Assembly: GCF_003716875.1 (NCBI RefSeq)
Contig: NZ_CP033077.1
Coordinates: 310,001 to 374,000, forward strand
Source: Vibrio zhugei
GTDB lineage: Bacteria > Pseudomonadota > Gammaproteobacteria > Enterobacterales > Vibrionaceae
Direction of reading: 5' to 3'
Length of the DNA stretch: 64,000 nucleotides
Both the position numbers and the translations under genes were made by a program. The notes beneath the pieces were generated by a model. That model worked only from the letters and a program-made list of their open reading frames with translations, was not told the DNA's origin and ran no database searches. Positions 18,423 to 27,412 of this stretch are shown here, piece by piece. Within the stretch, counting starts at the first letter, position 1; the number at the start of each line of letters is the position of its first letter.

Positions 18423-19307
18423 TTAGTTCATGACAAACATTTTAATGATGACGAGCGCGCACAACGCGGTCGGTAACGTCAAAAATGTCAGTCCAGCAAC
18501 ATCGTTCACTGGGCCTTTATAACGCGTGGCAAAAATATAATTCAGCACCGCCACTGGCATACAAAACGCAATCAGTAAGTTCGCCGTATGTAAGGGCGAT
18601 AATCCGAGAGCCACAGCCGCTAGCCATGCCATCGACATTCCCATAATCGGTCGGTAACACGCCAAAAAGATCAAACGTCCCCATTTTGCCTCATGCACTT
18701 TCATATGCGCGAGCGACCGCCCTAGCATCAGTAACATAATCGGCACAGTAATACTGCCGAGCATATCAAATACCGTTAACATAAAAGCCGGAATTGGCAT
18801 GCCGCTTCCCATGATTAGGGCCCCGACGATCAGCGAAATCACTGGTGGGTTCGCCAGCAAACGACGCGCATTAAAGCTGCCGGACATCATACCGATGCCC
18901 AGCGTAAAATGACTGATTTCAATGATGGATGAAATAATCACCGCCCCTGCTAATCCTTGCTCGCCGAGCAACGCATAAGCGATCGGGATGCCCAAATTCC
19001 CAGTATTAGGATTCACCAATACCGGTAAGTAATAGCGTGCGGGCAGTTTCATGACTTTAAGTACCACCAGTGATAGGACCACCATCGCCCCTAATGCAGC
19101 AGCGGCCGCGATGACTAACTTTCCCATCCCCATGAAATCAATATGATCGCCCAGCATGGAATGCATAAGAAGTGCGGGCATCCCAACATTAACAATCAGC
19201 TTAGGTAAGTTCGGATCATCTAAATACTGAGTCTTTTTACTTAACAGCGTACCGACTAATGCGATAATCAAAACAGGTAAAATCGCAGAAATGAATGCGG
19301 CGAACAT
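18423..19307 (-). CDS. AEC family transporter
   Basis: A 294-residue inner-membrane protein of the auxin efflux carrier family, with about ten helices in a 5+5 repeat. Landmarks are the N-terminal ISAILPVLIIALVGTLLSKK, the discontinuous-helix segment VLVNPNTGNLGIPIAYALLGEQGL (about 100) and the second-half counterpart near FCMPVAVLNYIFATRY. Bacterial members export or take up organic anions such as malate or malonate; the substrate here is unknown. I chose ATG at 19307 over a TTG 21 nt upstream. Confidence 0.85.
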   Translation of the reverse strand: MFAAFISAILPVLIIALVGTLLSKKTQYLDDPNLPKLIVNVGMPALLMHSMLGDHIDFMGMGKLVIAAAAALGAMVVLSLVVLKVMKLPARYYLPVLVNPNTGNLGIPIAYALLGEQGLAGAVIISSIIEISHFTLGIGMMSGSFNARRLLANPPVISLIVGALIMGSGMPIPAFMLTVFDMLGSITVPIMLLMLGRSLAHMKVHEAKWGRLIFLACYRPIMGMSMAWLAAVALGLSPLHTANLLIAFCMPVAVLNYIFATRYKGPVNDVAGLTFLTLPTALCALVIIKMFVMN

Positions 19308-19926
19308 ATTATCCCTATTTAAGCTCAATCAATATGAAAACGGTATGCTAACACGCTTGGGCGCAAGACACCCATTATTGTTATGATTTATTCTGGCGAA
19401 ACAGTAAGCAATTCATCGACTTGATGAGTCCTCTATCGATACGATTTACGAGTCAGAATGCGTCCATAAAATACTCAGAACATGACACGCGTCACTCGGC
19501 TTTTTTACGCCCAAAAATGCACCCAATCCATCATGTGATTGGCCCGTAAACGCCGTCTGTCACACGATTAACCCGCGATTAACATCCCGAAAAATGCAAT
19601 TTTTTGATAAAAATCAGCGCCCCAGGGCCTCTTTATCAGTAAGTTTGTTAGTACTATGCAACATATTCTGCAGTCGCCTCTCATTTGATTGTAAATAAAT
19701 GTATACGAATAGATCTCTTACCCATAAAGGAGTAAGATCAACATCACAAAATTCGAACTAATATCGAATCCCGCATTGAAGCGATGTATTGAGCACCGCG
19801 ACGATGCAGCAACGTTGTCTATTTATAAGGTGAAACCATCATACTGCTTGGTAAAGTATCCAATCCATCATTATGTGGATTAGGCTTTTTAGATGAAAAA
19901 GCACTCTTAAATAAGGCTATTCGACT
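19308..19926. other. 620-bp intergenic region before kinase-like gene
   Basis: No coding sequence found. It is divergent, so it carries both promoters. A small hairpin (AATCCA 19862-19867 with TGGATT 19876-19881, then GGCTTTTT) resembles a weak terminator or attenuator 40 bp before the downstream ATG. A second imperfect hairpin surrounds AAGGAG at about 19715-19737, which has no ATG after it. Confidence 0.35.
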
Positions 19927-20496
19927 ATGCAACACTCTCAATTAACAATCGATAAATGCGTTATCGATGGCGTATACGAAACCAATAAAATGCTGTTAAA
20001 AATTGGGGATGATATCGTCACAAAATTTTTCAAACCAAAATCTAGCACTCCTCGACGCTACGCAATCGAAAAAGAAGCATTGTCAAGATTGCAAGGTATC
20101 GCCGGCATCCCTGTCCTATACGGTGTGGATGACCAAAAACACGTGATCCGTATGTCTCGCTTATCGGGTGAGTCTGCACATACTCTATCACCGGAACAAA
20201 TCATCACGTTAACTACTATCGTGAATAATATGCTTAATGCGGGAGTTGCTCGTCATTCAATGCCGATCCGCGATATTGTTGTTGATGAAAATGGAACCTT
20301 AGGGTTAGTGGATTTTGAACGTGCCACGTTACGTCGTCGCTCATGGAGTCCGATTTGGCGTATCGCGCGTAAAGTATCGTTATATCACCTCTATCGACTC
20401 ATTGCTGAGCATCAGCCGCAAATGTTGTCTGAAACGCAACGTAAGTTGGTGGAATTAGGCGGAAAAGTTCGACGCATCGGACGTATGATACGCTAA
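19927..20496 (+). CDS. Small protein-kinase-fold (RIO/Kdo-kinase-like) protein
   Basis: A 189-residue protein with a compact kinase-like layout: an N-lobe with KFFKPKS (candidate ATP-binding Lys), EKEALSRL helix C, a GVDDQKHVIRMSRLSG hinge, and a C-lobe with ARHSMPIRDIVVDENGTLGLVDFERATL (about 115-142). Aligned to the usual HRDLxPxNIL...DFG, the catalytic Asp position is Ser and the Asn position is Asp, while DFG reads DFE. It may therefore be a divergent or inactive kinase. The C-terminal 25 residues are strongly basic. Lipopolysaccharide or aminoglycoside-type substrates are possible. A strong terminator follows. Confidence 0.65.
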   Translation: MQHSQLTIDKCVIDGVYETNKMLLKIGDDIVTKFFKPKSSTPRRYAIEKEALSRLQGIAGIPVLYGVDDQKHVIRMSRLSGESAHTLSPEQIITLTTIVNNMLNAGVARHSMPIRDIVVDENGTLGLVDFERATLRRRSWSPIWRIARKVSLYHLYRLIAEHQPQMLSETQRKLVELGGKVRRIGRMIR

Positions 20497-20561
20497 ACAC
20501 TCTGCACCCATTACCTCAGTCCTTTTATACTCCTTTTTCTCTGCGGTAATCATTGTGGATA

Positions 20562-20590
20562 CTAAAAGCCCTAATTGTTAGGGCTTTTTT
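20562..20590 (+). terminator. Intrinsic terminator
   Basis: AAAAGCCCTAA (20564-20574) pairs perfectly with TTAGGGCTTTT (20578-20588) across a 3-nt loop, followed by more T. Confidence 0.9.
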
Positions 20591-20979
20591 ATATCTACTA
20601 TTCCTACTTTTCCCGAACACTCACTCTCATACCTAACACAGTAAAACGTGCACAGTGAAAGTGCACAGCACTGCCATAGCGTGTCAACTTGGTTCAATCT
20701 CCCCCCTCCACGTCAAATGGCGAGAGGAAACAAATCAGTGTATCTCTCTTTTTAGCGACCTCATGATATGACACGGTAGATAAAAATGTGGCAAATAAGA
20801 TGAGAACCACTCTTCGACACTGAATATTGTTCACGTTCTTAAAATCGGTATGAGTTTCGCTAGCACTGCGTAAGTAAGAATGAACAAGTCAGTCCGCGAG
20901 ATCCAACAAGGACGGCGGATTTGATGCGTAAGGTGGAACACGGACGTGCGTCACCCTCAATTGTTTTCAGGAGATCGAT
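20591..20979. other. Region upstream of ethanolamine permease
   Basis: About 390 bp with no gene. The last 100 bp contain the ribosome site CAGGAG before the ATG at 20980. No operator or riboswitch was recognised. Confidence 0.35.
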
Positions 20980-22344
20980 ATGACCGCCAAATTACAGAAA
21001 TCACTCGGAGCGATATCCTTGTGGGGAATCGCCGTTGGGCTCGTAATATCCGGTGAATATTTTGGATGGAGTTACGGATGGGGCGTTTCAGGGACACTAG
21101 GATTTCTCGTGACCACCGTCATAGTGGCTTTGATGTACACCTGCTTTATCTTCAGTTTTACCGAGTTGACCACCGCCATTCCACATGCTGGCGGTCCATT
21201 CGCGTATAGCCGGCGCGCTTATGGCGAAACTGGCGGACTCATCGCAGGCTTCGCCACATTAATCGAATTTGTCTTTGCGCCGCCAGCCATTGCTTTAGCC
21301 ATCGGAGCCTATCTCAACGTACAATATCCTCAGTTGGATCCGAAACTTGCGGCATTGGGCGCCTATCTGATCTTCATGCTGCTTAATATTCTAGGGGTCA
21401 AATTAGCCGCCATGTTTGAGCTGTGTGTCACCGTATTGGCAGTTGGCGAATTGCTTATTTTCATGGGCGTTGTCTCGCCAGGGTTTAGCCTGAGCAACTT
21501 TGTGGCCAATGGCTGGGCGGGAAGCGATCATTTTAGTCTGGGAACCGTATCGGCGATTTTTGCTGCCATTCCGTTTGCGATTTGGTTTTTCCTTGCCATT
21601 GAAGGCGCAGCGATGGCTGCGGAAGAGGCCAAGGATCCCAAACGTACCATCCCTAAAGCGTATTTAAGTGGCATCATTACCTTGGTTTTTCTCGCCTTTG
21701 GCGTGATGATTTTTGCCGGAGGCTCGGGAGATTGGAGCAAACTCTCTGGGATTAATGATCCCTTACCACAAGCCATGAAAATGGTGGTGGGAGAGCACTC
21801 AAATTGGCTCCATATGCTGGTGTGGATTGGCTTATTTGGTTTAATTGCCAGTTTCCATGGCATCATTCTGGGTTACTCACGACAATTTTTTGCGCTCTCC
21901 CGTGCGGGCTACCTGCCAAAGAGCTTAAGCAAACTGTCACGTTTTAATACCCCATATCGAGCCACCATTGCAGGGGGCGTCATTGGTATCATTGCCATTT
22001 ACAGTGATGGCATTGTGGAACTGCAAGGCATGGGACTCACTGCGGCGATGATAACCTTGGCCGTCTTTGGTGCAATCGTCATGTATATCATGAGCATGCT
22101 AAGCTTATTCAAACTGCGTAAAACAGAGCCCGACTTACAACGGACTTACCGTGCACCGTTTTATCCTATCGTCCCCGCCATCGCCCTTGGCCTCGCGGTA
22201 CTGTGCTTAATTGCCATGGTTTGGTTTAACCGTGAAATTGCCCTTTTGTTTTGTCTATTAATGGGAGTCGGTTATCTATACTTCACCCTGACGAAACAGC
22301 AGCGAGACAACGCCGAGCAAGATGTCTTGCTCGCGGGTGAGTGA
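20980..22344 (+). CDS. eat: Ethanolamine permease (APC superfamily)
   Basis: A 454-residue, 12-helix amino acid/polyamine/organocation transporter that closely follows the ethanolamine permease type. The N-terminus SLGAISLWGIAVGLVISGEYFGWSYGW is characteristic; HAGGPFAYSRRAYGE and the FFLAIEGAAMAAEEAKDPKRTIPKAY loop (about 205-228) are diagnostic for the family. No eut catabolic genes are nearby, so imported ethanolamine would be used by enzymes encoded elsewhere. It is a single-gene unit ending in a good terminator. Confidence 0.88.
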   Translation: MTAKLQKSLGAISLWGIAVGLVISGEYFGWSYGWGVSGTLGFLVTTVIVALMYTCFIFSFTELTTAIPHAGGPFAYSRRAYGETGGLIAGFATLIEFVFAPPAIALAIGAYLNVQYPQLDPKLAALGAYLIFMLLNILGVKLAAMFELCVTVLAVGELLIFMGVVSPGFSLSNFVANGWAGSDHFSLGTVSAIFAAIPFAIWFFLAIEGAAMAAEEAKDPKRTIPKAYLSGIITLVFLAFGVMIFAGGSGDWSKLSGINDPLPQAMKMVVGEHSNWLHMLVWIGLFGLIASFHGIILGYSRQFFALSRAGYLPKSLSKLSRFNTPYRATIAGGVIGIIAIYSDGIVELQGMGLTAAMITLAVFGAIVMYIMSMLSLFKLRKTEPDLQRTYRAPFYPIVPAIALGLAVLCLIAMVWFNREIALLFCLLMGVGYLYFTLTKQQRDNAEQDVLLAGE

Positions 22345-22367
22345 CCGAACAGCTCGAATCCCTATCA

Positions 22368-22400
22368 ATAAAAAAGTCAGCTTTCGCTGGCTTTTTTATT
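22368..22400 (+). terminator. Intrinsic terminator after eat
   Basis: AAAAAGTCAGC pairs with GCTGGCTTTTTT across a TTTC loop (one G-T pair), followed by T. Confidence 0.85.
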
Positions 22401-22544
22401 CGCTGAGCACACAGCGGCGCCCAAAGCTCACACAACATCACTGACTCATTCTATTCATACCATCAATATACCCACTTCTGGTTATTTTTTATTCAATCAT
22501 TGGTATTACAATAGCCGCTTTTCCTCACACTGTTCGGAGACACC

Positions 22545-22910
22545 ATGCCCTTTCCTTCCCAACCTATCGATGTGATTTGTGAACAGTGTTATCAAGAGTT
22601 TTCTCTGAGTCATAACGAACTGCGCCGACGTTCGTCCGCTCATCAGTTAGTCTGTCCACATTGTCATGAGAACATGACATTGCAAGAAACCATTAGTCAA
22701 AAAATCATTCAGCGTGGCGTAACAGTCCTCTTCACCGTGAATATGGTGGTCCTTTTGTGCGTGATAAGCAGCCACCTTATTTCGGAGATCGGCTTATCTC
22801 CTTTGATTGGAGTGGGTTGCGTATTGCTGAATGTCCTGATGACGTACTCACGTAAACCAACATCAGTGAGATTGATTTCAACCGCCAAACGAACAACGCT
22901 GATGCATTGA
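22545..22910 (+). CDS. Small zinc-ribbon membrane protein, hypothetical
   Basis: A 121-residue protein. The N-terminal domain has two CxxC pairs (CEQC at 12-15 and CPHC at about 38-41), consistent with a zinc ribbon on the cytoplasmic side. Two hydrophobic segments follow (about 57-75 and 80-95), then a basic tail. GGAG precedes the ATG at 22545. The layout resembles MJ0042-type zinc-ribbon proteins, but I do not recognise a named family. Confidence 0.65.
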   Translation: MPFPSQPIDVICEQCYQEFSLSHNELRRRSSAHQLVCPHCHENMTLQETISQKIIQRGVTVLFTVNMVVLLCVISSHLISEIGLSPLIGVGCVLLNVLMTYSRKPTSVRLISTAKRTTLMH

Positions 22911-23014
22911 TTGTCGTCATGCGACACATGCATGTTTGATCAATTTGCCACATTCACTACACTGTTAGTGAACATGGTGTGTCTGTCCACCACTGATCAA
23001 TGAAAGGAGCGAAC

Positions 23015-23203
23015 ATGAACATTCAAGACCGCATTGATAGTATCGAACATGACATTTACGTGGCTTGTTCTGAAGGCAACTACGAACAAGTTGCTAAATT
23101 AGAACAAAAATTAGAGTATTTACGAGGTCGTATGGCTCATCCTTTCGACGATGATCCTTACGCGTTAGAGGGGAGAACGTATCTTGATAACGACGAGCTC
23201 TAG
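23015..23203 (+). CDS. Small acidic helical protein, hypothetical, 62 aa
   Basis: The first half (MNIQDRIDSIEHDIYVACSEGN through LEYLRGRM) is a probable antiparallel helix pair or short coiled coil; the C-terminus is acidic. I chose ATG at 23015 because AAGGAG lies 7 nt before it; the ATG at 23000 overlaps that ribosome site and has none of its own. An exceptionally strong terminator follows, which supports a short, highly expressed transcript. Function unknown. Confidence 0.7.
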   Translation: MNIQDRIDSIEHDIYVACSEGNYEQVAKLEQKLEYLRGRMAHPFDDDPYALEGRTYLDNDEL

Positions 23204-23217
23204 AACAGAATAACGAT

Positions 23218-23253
23218 AAGGGGAGAGAAAGTCAGACTTTCTCTCCCCTTTTT
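23218..23253 (+). terminator. Strong 15-bp intrinsic terminator
   Basis: A perfect 15-bp stem (23218-23232 with 23236-23250) and a 3-nt loop, followed by T. It can also end the convergent S4-domain transcript, because its left side begins with A residues. Confidence 0.95.
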
Positions 23254-23289
23254 CATCGATGAACGTTCATCTAAGGTAATGAAGATCCA

Positions 23290-23820
23290 CTAGAAGAAAC
23301 GAATAGAATTTCGTCCAGTTGACGGTGTTTGCTCAGACTCGTTTTCTTTCGCAGGCTCGTCTTGCTCCGGTGTCGCCTTAGGCTTCATTGGCTCCGCTTT
23401 TGCAGACAGCCCACTTTTAGCATTGGACTTTTGCTCTGCGCGCTGCTCTTTTACGGCTTGTTGCTTGGCCGCTTTCTTCGCTTTTTGATCCGCTTTTTGC
23501 TGAGCTTTGGCTTTCTCTTTCGCCTTCTCTTTGACTGCAGGATCGGTCACTGGCGCATCACAAATCACGAGATAGAACTCTTGATTAAATTCGACCAGAT
23601 CACCGTCATACAGTTTGCGACGTTTGCGTGTTTCTAGCTCGCCATTGACCGCAACGAATCCATCAGAGATCGCGTATTTCGCTTCTCCCCCACCGCTGAC
23701 CGCATCGGCGATCTTCAATACTTTATACAGTTCGATAGGTTGTTCTGAAACTTCGACACCGATGGCTTCAATTTCAATTTCGTCATCGTCGTGTAATGCA
23801 ACTTGATCGGGTTCTGACAT
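23290..23820 (-). CDS. S4-domain RNA-binding protein with charged tail
   Basis: A 176-residue protein. An S4-like RNA-binding domain (about 26-88: IELYKVLKIADAVSGGGEAKYAISDGFVAVNGELETRKRRKLYDGDLVEF) has the YbcJ/YaaA-type GG-A and N-G-x-x-E-x-R-R-K pattern. It is followed by a roughly 80-residue Lys/Ala/Glu/Gln-rich low-complexity tail and a short conserved-looking end, TGRNSIRFF. Ribosome or structured-RNA binding is likely; the tail is not usual in E. coli YbcJ, which is only the domain. Confidence 0.82.
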   Translation of the reverse strand: MSEPDQVALHDDDEIEIEAIGVEVSEQPIELYKVLKIADAVSGGGEAKYAISDGFVAVNGELETRKRRKLYDGDLVEFNQEFYLVICDAPVTDPAVKEKAKEKAKAQQKADQKAKKAAKQQAVKEQRAEQKSNAKSGLSAKAEPMKPKATPEQDEPAKENESEQTPSTGRNSIRFF

Positions 23821-24040
23821 GAATTACTCTCATTATGATTTTGCACGAAGTGTACAAACATATTCTGCAAGTTTAAACCGTTATACGGCATTTATCCTCT
23901 TATAATCGTCAAACTAAGCGCCTTTCATTGACTATCGTTGACCACGCGGCGTATTCAGACCGATTCCTGAAATCGATGCCTTGCAGAAATCGTTCAACCA
24001 GTAGCATAATGACACTCTATTATGTGTTAAGGATGACCTT

Positions 24041-24760
24041 ATGACCGTTTTTGAGCTGTTCGATATTCACAACACCCTAGTGACCATCCCACTCGGCAGT
24101 GGGTACGATATGTCATGGATTGAAGCCATCGGTACGTTATTTGGTTTATTGTGTATTTGGTTTGCAAGCAAAGAAAAAACCATTAACTACCCATTTGGTC
24201 TGCTCAACGTGACCTTATTTGCCATCATTTTTTATCAAATCCAACTCTATGGTATTTTACTGCTGCAAGTGTTTTTCTTTGCCGCCAATGTGTATGGGTG
24301 GTACGCATGGACTCGTACAGATGATAACGGTGAGACCTTATCAGTCCGTTGGATGACTCCGAGCAAACAAACCGTCGTCGCCGTACTGTCGGTCATCAGT
24401 ATCGCACTCATGACCATGTATATTGACCGCTTTTTTGCGCTGCTTGCCAACTTCACCATCAACACAATGAACGTCTTTGGTGCCCGCTTAACCCTGCCGA
24501 CTTTATCGCCTGATGCCTTTCCATTTTGGGACTCAACCTTAACGGTGTTATCCATCGTGGCGCAAATTTTGATGACACGGAAGTACGTTGAAAACTGGAT
24601 TCTCTGGGTTGTGGTCAATGTAATCAGTATCGGGGTGTACGCCGCACAAGGAGTCTATGCGCTTGCTATCGAATACGTCATTTTACTCTTTATTGCTTTA
24701 AACGGCACACGTGAGTGGGTGAAGACCGCCTCCAGTAACGCCGAAGCAAATCAACAATAA
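24041..24760 (+). CDS. pnuC: Nicotinamide riboside transporter
   Basis: A 239-residue PnuC transporter with about seven helices. Landmarks: SWIEAIGTLFGLLCIWFASKEKTINYPFGLLNV (about 24-56), the QLYGILLLQVFFFAANVYGWYAW motif whose Trp/Gln/Asn residues line the substrate site, and the C-terminal VVNVISIGVYAAQGVYALAIEYV. It facilitates uptake of nicotinamide riboside, which is trapped by phosphorylation in the cytoplasm. It is followed after 9 bp by a nucleoside phosphorylase gene, a two-gene salvage operon. Confidence 0.92.
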   Translation: MTVFELFDIHNTLVTIPLGSGYDMSWIEAIGTLFGLLCIWFASKEKTINYPFGLLNVTLFAIIFYQIQLYGILLLQVFFFAANVYGWYAWTRTDDNGETLSVRWMTPSKQTVVAVLSVISIALMTMYIDRFFALLANFTINTMNVFGARLTLPTLSPDAFPFWDSTLTVLSIVAQILMTRKYVENWILWVVVNVISIGVYAAQGVYALAIEYVILLFIALNGTREWVKTASSNAEANQQ

Positions 24761-24769
24761 GGACATTTT

Positions 24770-25492
24770 ATGAGCATGCAACCTCACATCGCCATCGATT
24801 CAGTGTCACCTTTGGTGATTGTCTGCGGGGAGCCGGACCGCGTTAATCGCATCGCATCACTGTTACAAGATGCCGAAGCGATATCAGAACATCGCGAGTT
24901 TCGTATCTACCAAGGCACGTATCGCAATAAGTTGATCACCGTTTGCAGCACCGGGATTGGCGCCCCATCAACATTAATTGCTTTAGAAGAACTCATTCTT
25001 TGCGGGGCTAAATCCATTATTCGGGTCGGCTCTGCAGGTGCCATACAACCCAATATTGGTTTAGGCGATCTGGTGATTGCGGAAGGTGCGGTCCGTGATG
25101 ACGGTGGCTCACAAAGTTATGTCGATAACGTCTACCCAGCCTACGCAGATTTTCGTTTACTGAACCGCATTGAAAGCTTCGTGAAAACACTCGATCGCCC
25201 GAGCCACTTTGGGGTTGTACGTTCACATGACAGCTTTTATCGCGATGATGAACTCACCGTCTGCCACTACTGGAATCAATACGGTATCTTAGCCGCGGAT
25301 ATGGAAACCGCAGCGCTGTTAACCGTTGGCCGCCTGCGTGGAGTGCAAGTCGCCGCGATTCTTAACAATGTCGTGTTGTATGATCACGATGTGAAAGACG
25401 GAATCCAACAGTATGCTGATGAAGACACGGTTATGATGGATGGCGAGAGACTGGCTGCCAAAGCCGCATTAGAAGCACTGACATCTCTGTGA
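24770..25492 (+). CDS. Nucleoside phosphorylase (uridine/purine phosphorylase family)
   Basis: A 240-residue PNP/UDP-family enzyme that splits nucleosides with phosphate. Motifs: VICGEPDRVNRIA (phosphate loop), VCSTGIGAPSTLIALEELILCGAKSIIRVGSAGA (about 62-95, the family signature) and AADMETAAL (about 175-183), the ribose-binding Met-Glu. It is nearest in layout to uridine phosphorylase, but coupling to pnuC suggests action on nicotinamide riboside or related nucleosides; this is inferred. It is cotranscribed with pnuC. Confidence 0.85.
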   Translation: MSMQPHIAIDSVSPLVIVCGEPDRVNRIASLLQDAEAISEHREFRIYQGTYRNKLITVCSTGIGAPSTLIALEELILCGAKSIIRVGSAGAIQPNIGLGDLVIAEGAVRDDGGSQSYVDNVYPAYADFRLLNRIESFVKTLDRPSHFGVVRSHDSFYRDDELTVCHYWNQYGILAADMETAALLTVGRLRGVQVAAILNNVVLYDHDVKDGIQQYADEDTVMMDGERLAAKAALEALTSL

Positions 25493-25537
25493 TAAAACAG
25501 GCACATTATATGCGTTATGTTTCATTTAACATCATAT

Positions 25538-25559
25538 AAATGTGATCATAATCATAAAA
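25538..25559 (+). promoter_or_regulatory. Candidate CRP site upstream of 5'-nucleotidase gene
   Basis: The left half-site AAATGTGATC is a perfect match to the CRP consensus; the right half is degenerate (about 15 of 22 overall). It lies 94 bp before the ATG. cAMP-CRP control of nucleotide scavenging would make sense but is unproven. Confidence 0.35.
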
Positions 25560-25652
25560 CAGTACATGATGTAAATTTGTGTCAAAGTATGTCAACAAAA
25601 CATCACTTATCTCGTTTAAATTAGGCGCTTCAATATTGCAAAGGGATTTTCC

Positions 25653-27338
25653 ATGACTCTCAATCGCCTAATACTTGGGATAACCATCGCCTTTTCACTC
25701 GCGGGATGCAACCAAACCACCGAGCAAGCCGCGAACTGTGAACAAGCCGACTCTTGTATCAAATTTACCATTCTACATACGAACGATAACCACGGTCGCT
25801 TCTGGAAAAATGACCACGAAGAATACGGCATGTCAGCGCGTAAGACATTAATTAATCGCATTCGCAATGAAGTCGCAGAAAGTGGCGGTTCGACGCTGGT
25901 TTTCTCCGGTGGTGATATTAATACTGGCGTTCCTCAGTCGGCTCTTCTTGATGCGGAGCCTGATTTTATCGGTATGAATGATATCGCCTACGATGCCATG
26001 GCGGTCGGTAACCATGAGTTTGACAACAGTTTAGATGTTCTAGAAAAGCAGCGAAATTGGGCAAACTTCCCAATGCTAGCGGCCAACATTTACGATAAGT
26101 CGACAAATAAGCGCTACTTTGAACCGTATAAGATTTTCAAAGTACAAGGATTAAACATCGCTATTGTCGGATTAACCACGCAAGACACAGCGAAAATCGC
26201 AAACCCTCAATATATCCAATCGATTGAGTTTCGTAATCCAACCACCGAACTCAAATCGGTTATCCAAGAATTAGACGCTAACAAAAAAGCCGATCTGGTC
26301 TTTGCTGTGACGCATATGGGCCACTATCTCAATGCAATGCATGGTGCCAATGCCCCCGGCGATGTCACACTTGCACGCAACATGGCTCCCGGAGAATTAG
26401 ACGGCATTATCGGTGGGCATTCGCAAAACCCAGTCTGTATGAAAGCGGGCACCAACGATAAAGAATACGCCGTGTTTAAACCTGGTGATGCGTGCATGCC
26501 AGATCGCCAGAATGGGGCATGGATCATGCAAGCCTATGAATGGGGAAAATACGTCGGTCGTGCTGACTTTGAATACTACAACAATGAGCTGCACCTCGCT
26601 TCTTATGCATTGGTGCCCGTCAACCTGCGCAAGCTTGATGACAAAGGCGAGCGTACCGATGAGTTTGCACAAACCTACATTCCTGAAGATACGGCGCTGT
26701 TTGAACGATTAGAAGTGTTTCAAAAACAAGGCGAACAAAAACTCAGTGAAAAACTCTCCAGTACGAATGGTAAACTTGATGGCGAGCGCTCCAGTGTCCG
26801 ATTCAAGCAAACCAACCTTGGCGTCTTAGTGGCTCGCGCCCAATCCACTGGCATCGCTGACTTTGGCATCGTCAATGGTGGCGGTTTACGTGCGTCCATT
26901 GAGAAGGGAGACATCACTTACAATGACGTTTTAACCGTGCAGCCATTTAGTAACCAAGTCGCGTTAAATACCATGAAAGGCTCCAAACTGGAAGACTACC
27001 TCAGCAAAGTGGCCACGATTCAACAAGATTCCGGCGGCTACGCCCAGTTCGATGGCATTGATATGACCGTCGATTGTGCGAATCAATCCGTCGACATTCA
27101 TGCGATAGATGGTAAAAGTTATGATGCTCAAAACACGTATACCTTTACCGTACCTGACTACAATGCGAACGGCGGCGATGGCTACCCTAAATTGAATTAT
27201 CAACCAACCGGTAATGTCGATTCGGTGGTTTTGTATGACTACTTAAAAGCTCACCCTTCCATTGATACCGCACAATATGATCCCGGTTCACATATTGTGT
27301 ATATCAACTCAAGCAGTAACAATGGTTGCGCGCCATAG
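25653..27338 (+). CDS. ushA: 5'-nucleotidase (UshA/NutA type), lipoprotein
   Basis: A 561-residue envelope nucleotidase similar to the Vibrio chloride-dependent 5'-nucleotidase. A lipobox (LAGC) at about 16-19 indicates lipid anchoring. The metallophosphatase domain holds ILHTNDNHGRFW (D, H), SGGDINTG (D), AVGNHEFDN (N-H-E), VFAVTHMGH and GIIGGHSQ (His ligands); the C-terminal substrate domain holds FGIVNGGGLRASI and DYNANGGDGYP. It would dephosphorylate nucleotides, and possibly hydrolyse NAD, outside the cytoplasm, feeding the pnuC/phosphorylase genes just upstream. Its terminator has been split by an IS element. Confidence 0.92.
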   Translation: MTLNRLILGITIAFSLAGCNQTTEQAANCEQADSCIKFTILHTNDNHGRFWKNDHEEYGMSARKTLINRIRNEVAESGGSTLVFSGGDINTGVPQSALLDAEPDFIGMNDIAYDAMAVGNHEFDNSLDVLEKQRNWANFPMLAANIYDKSTNKRYFEPYKIFKVQGLNIAIVGLTTQDTAKIANPQYIQSIEFRNPTTELKSVIQELDANKKADLVFAVTHMGHYLNAMHGANAPGDVTLARNMAPGELDGIIGGHSQNPVCMKAGTNDKEYAVFKPGDACMPDRQNGAWIMQAYEWGKYVGRADFEYYNNELHLASYALVPVNLRKLDDKGERTDEFAQTYIPEDTALFERLEVFQKQGEQKLSEKLSSTNGKLDGERSSVRFKQTNLGVLVARAQSTGIADFGIVNGGGLRASIEKGDITYNDVLTVQPFSNQVALNTMKGSKLEDYLSKVATIQQDSGGYAQFDGIDMTVDCANQSVDIHAIDGKSYDAQNTYTFTVPDYNANGGDGYPKLNYQPTGNVDSVVLYDYLKAHPSIDTAQYDPGSHIVYINSSSNNGCAP

Positions 27339-27351
27339 GCCGTGTTATGAA

Positions 27352-27412
27352 ACAAAAAAACCGCTCATTGAGCGTAATGCCAGTCAGTTAAGCTGATTGG
27401 CATTTTTCTTTT
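27352..27412 (+). terminator. Split ushA terminator and replacement terminator in IS end
   Basis: The original terminator (A7, CCGCTC-ATT-GAGCGG, T7) is divided: its left part is at 27354-27374 and its right part at 28811-28828. The IS left end supplies a new one. The 12-bp stem 27376-27387 with 27393-27404, loop TTAAG, is followed by TTTCTTTTT, so ushA transcription should still stop. Confidence 0.75.
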
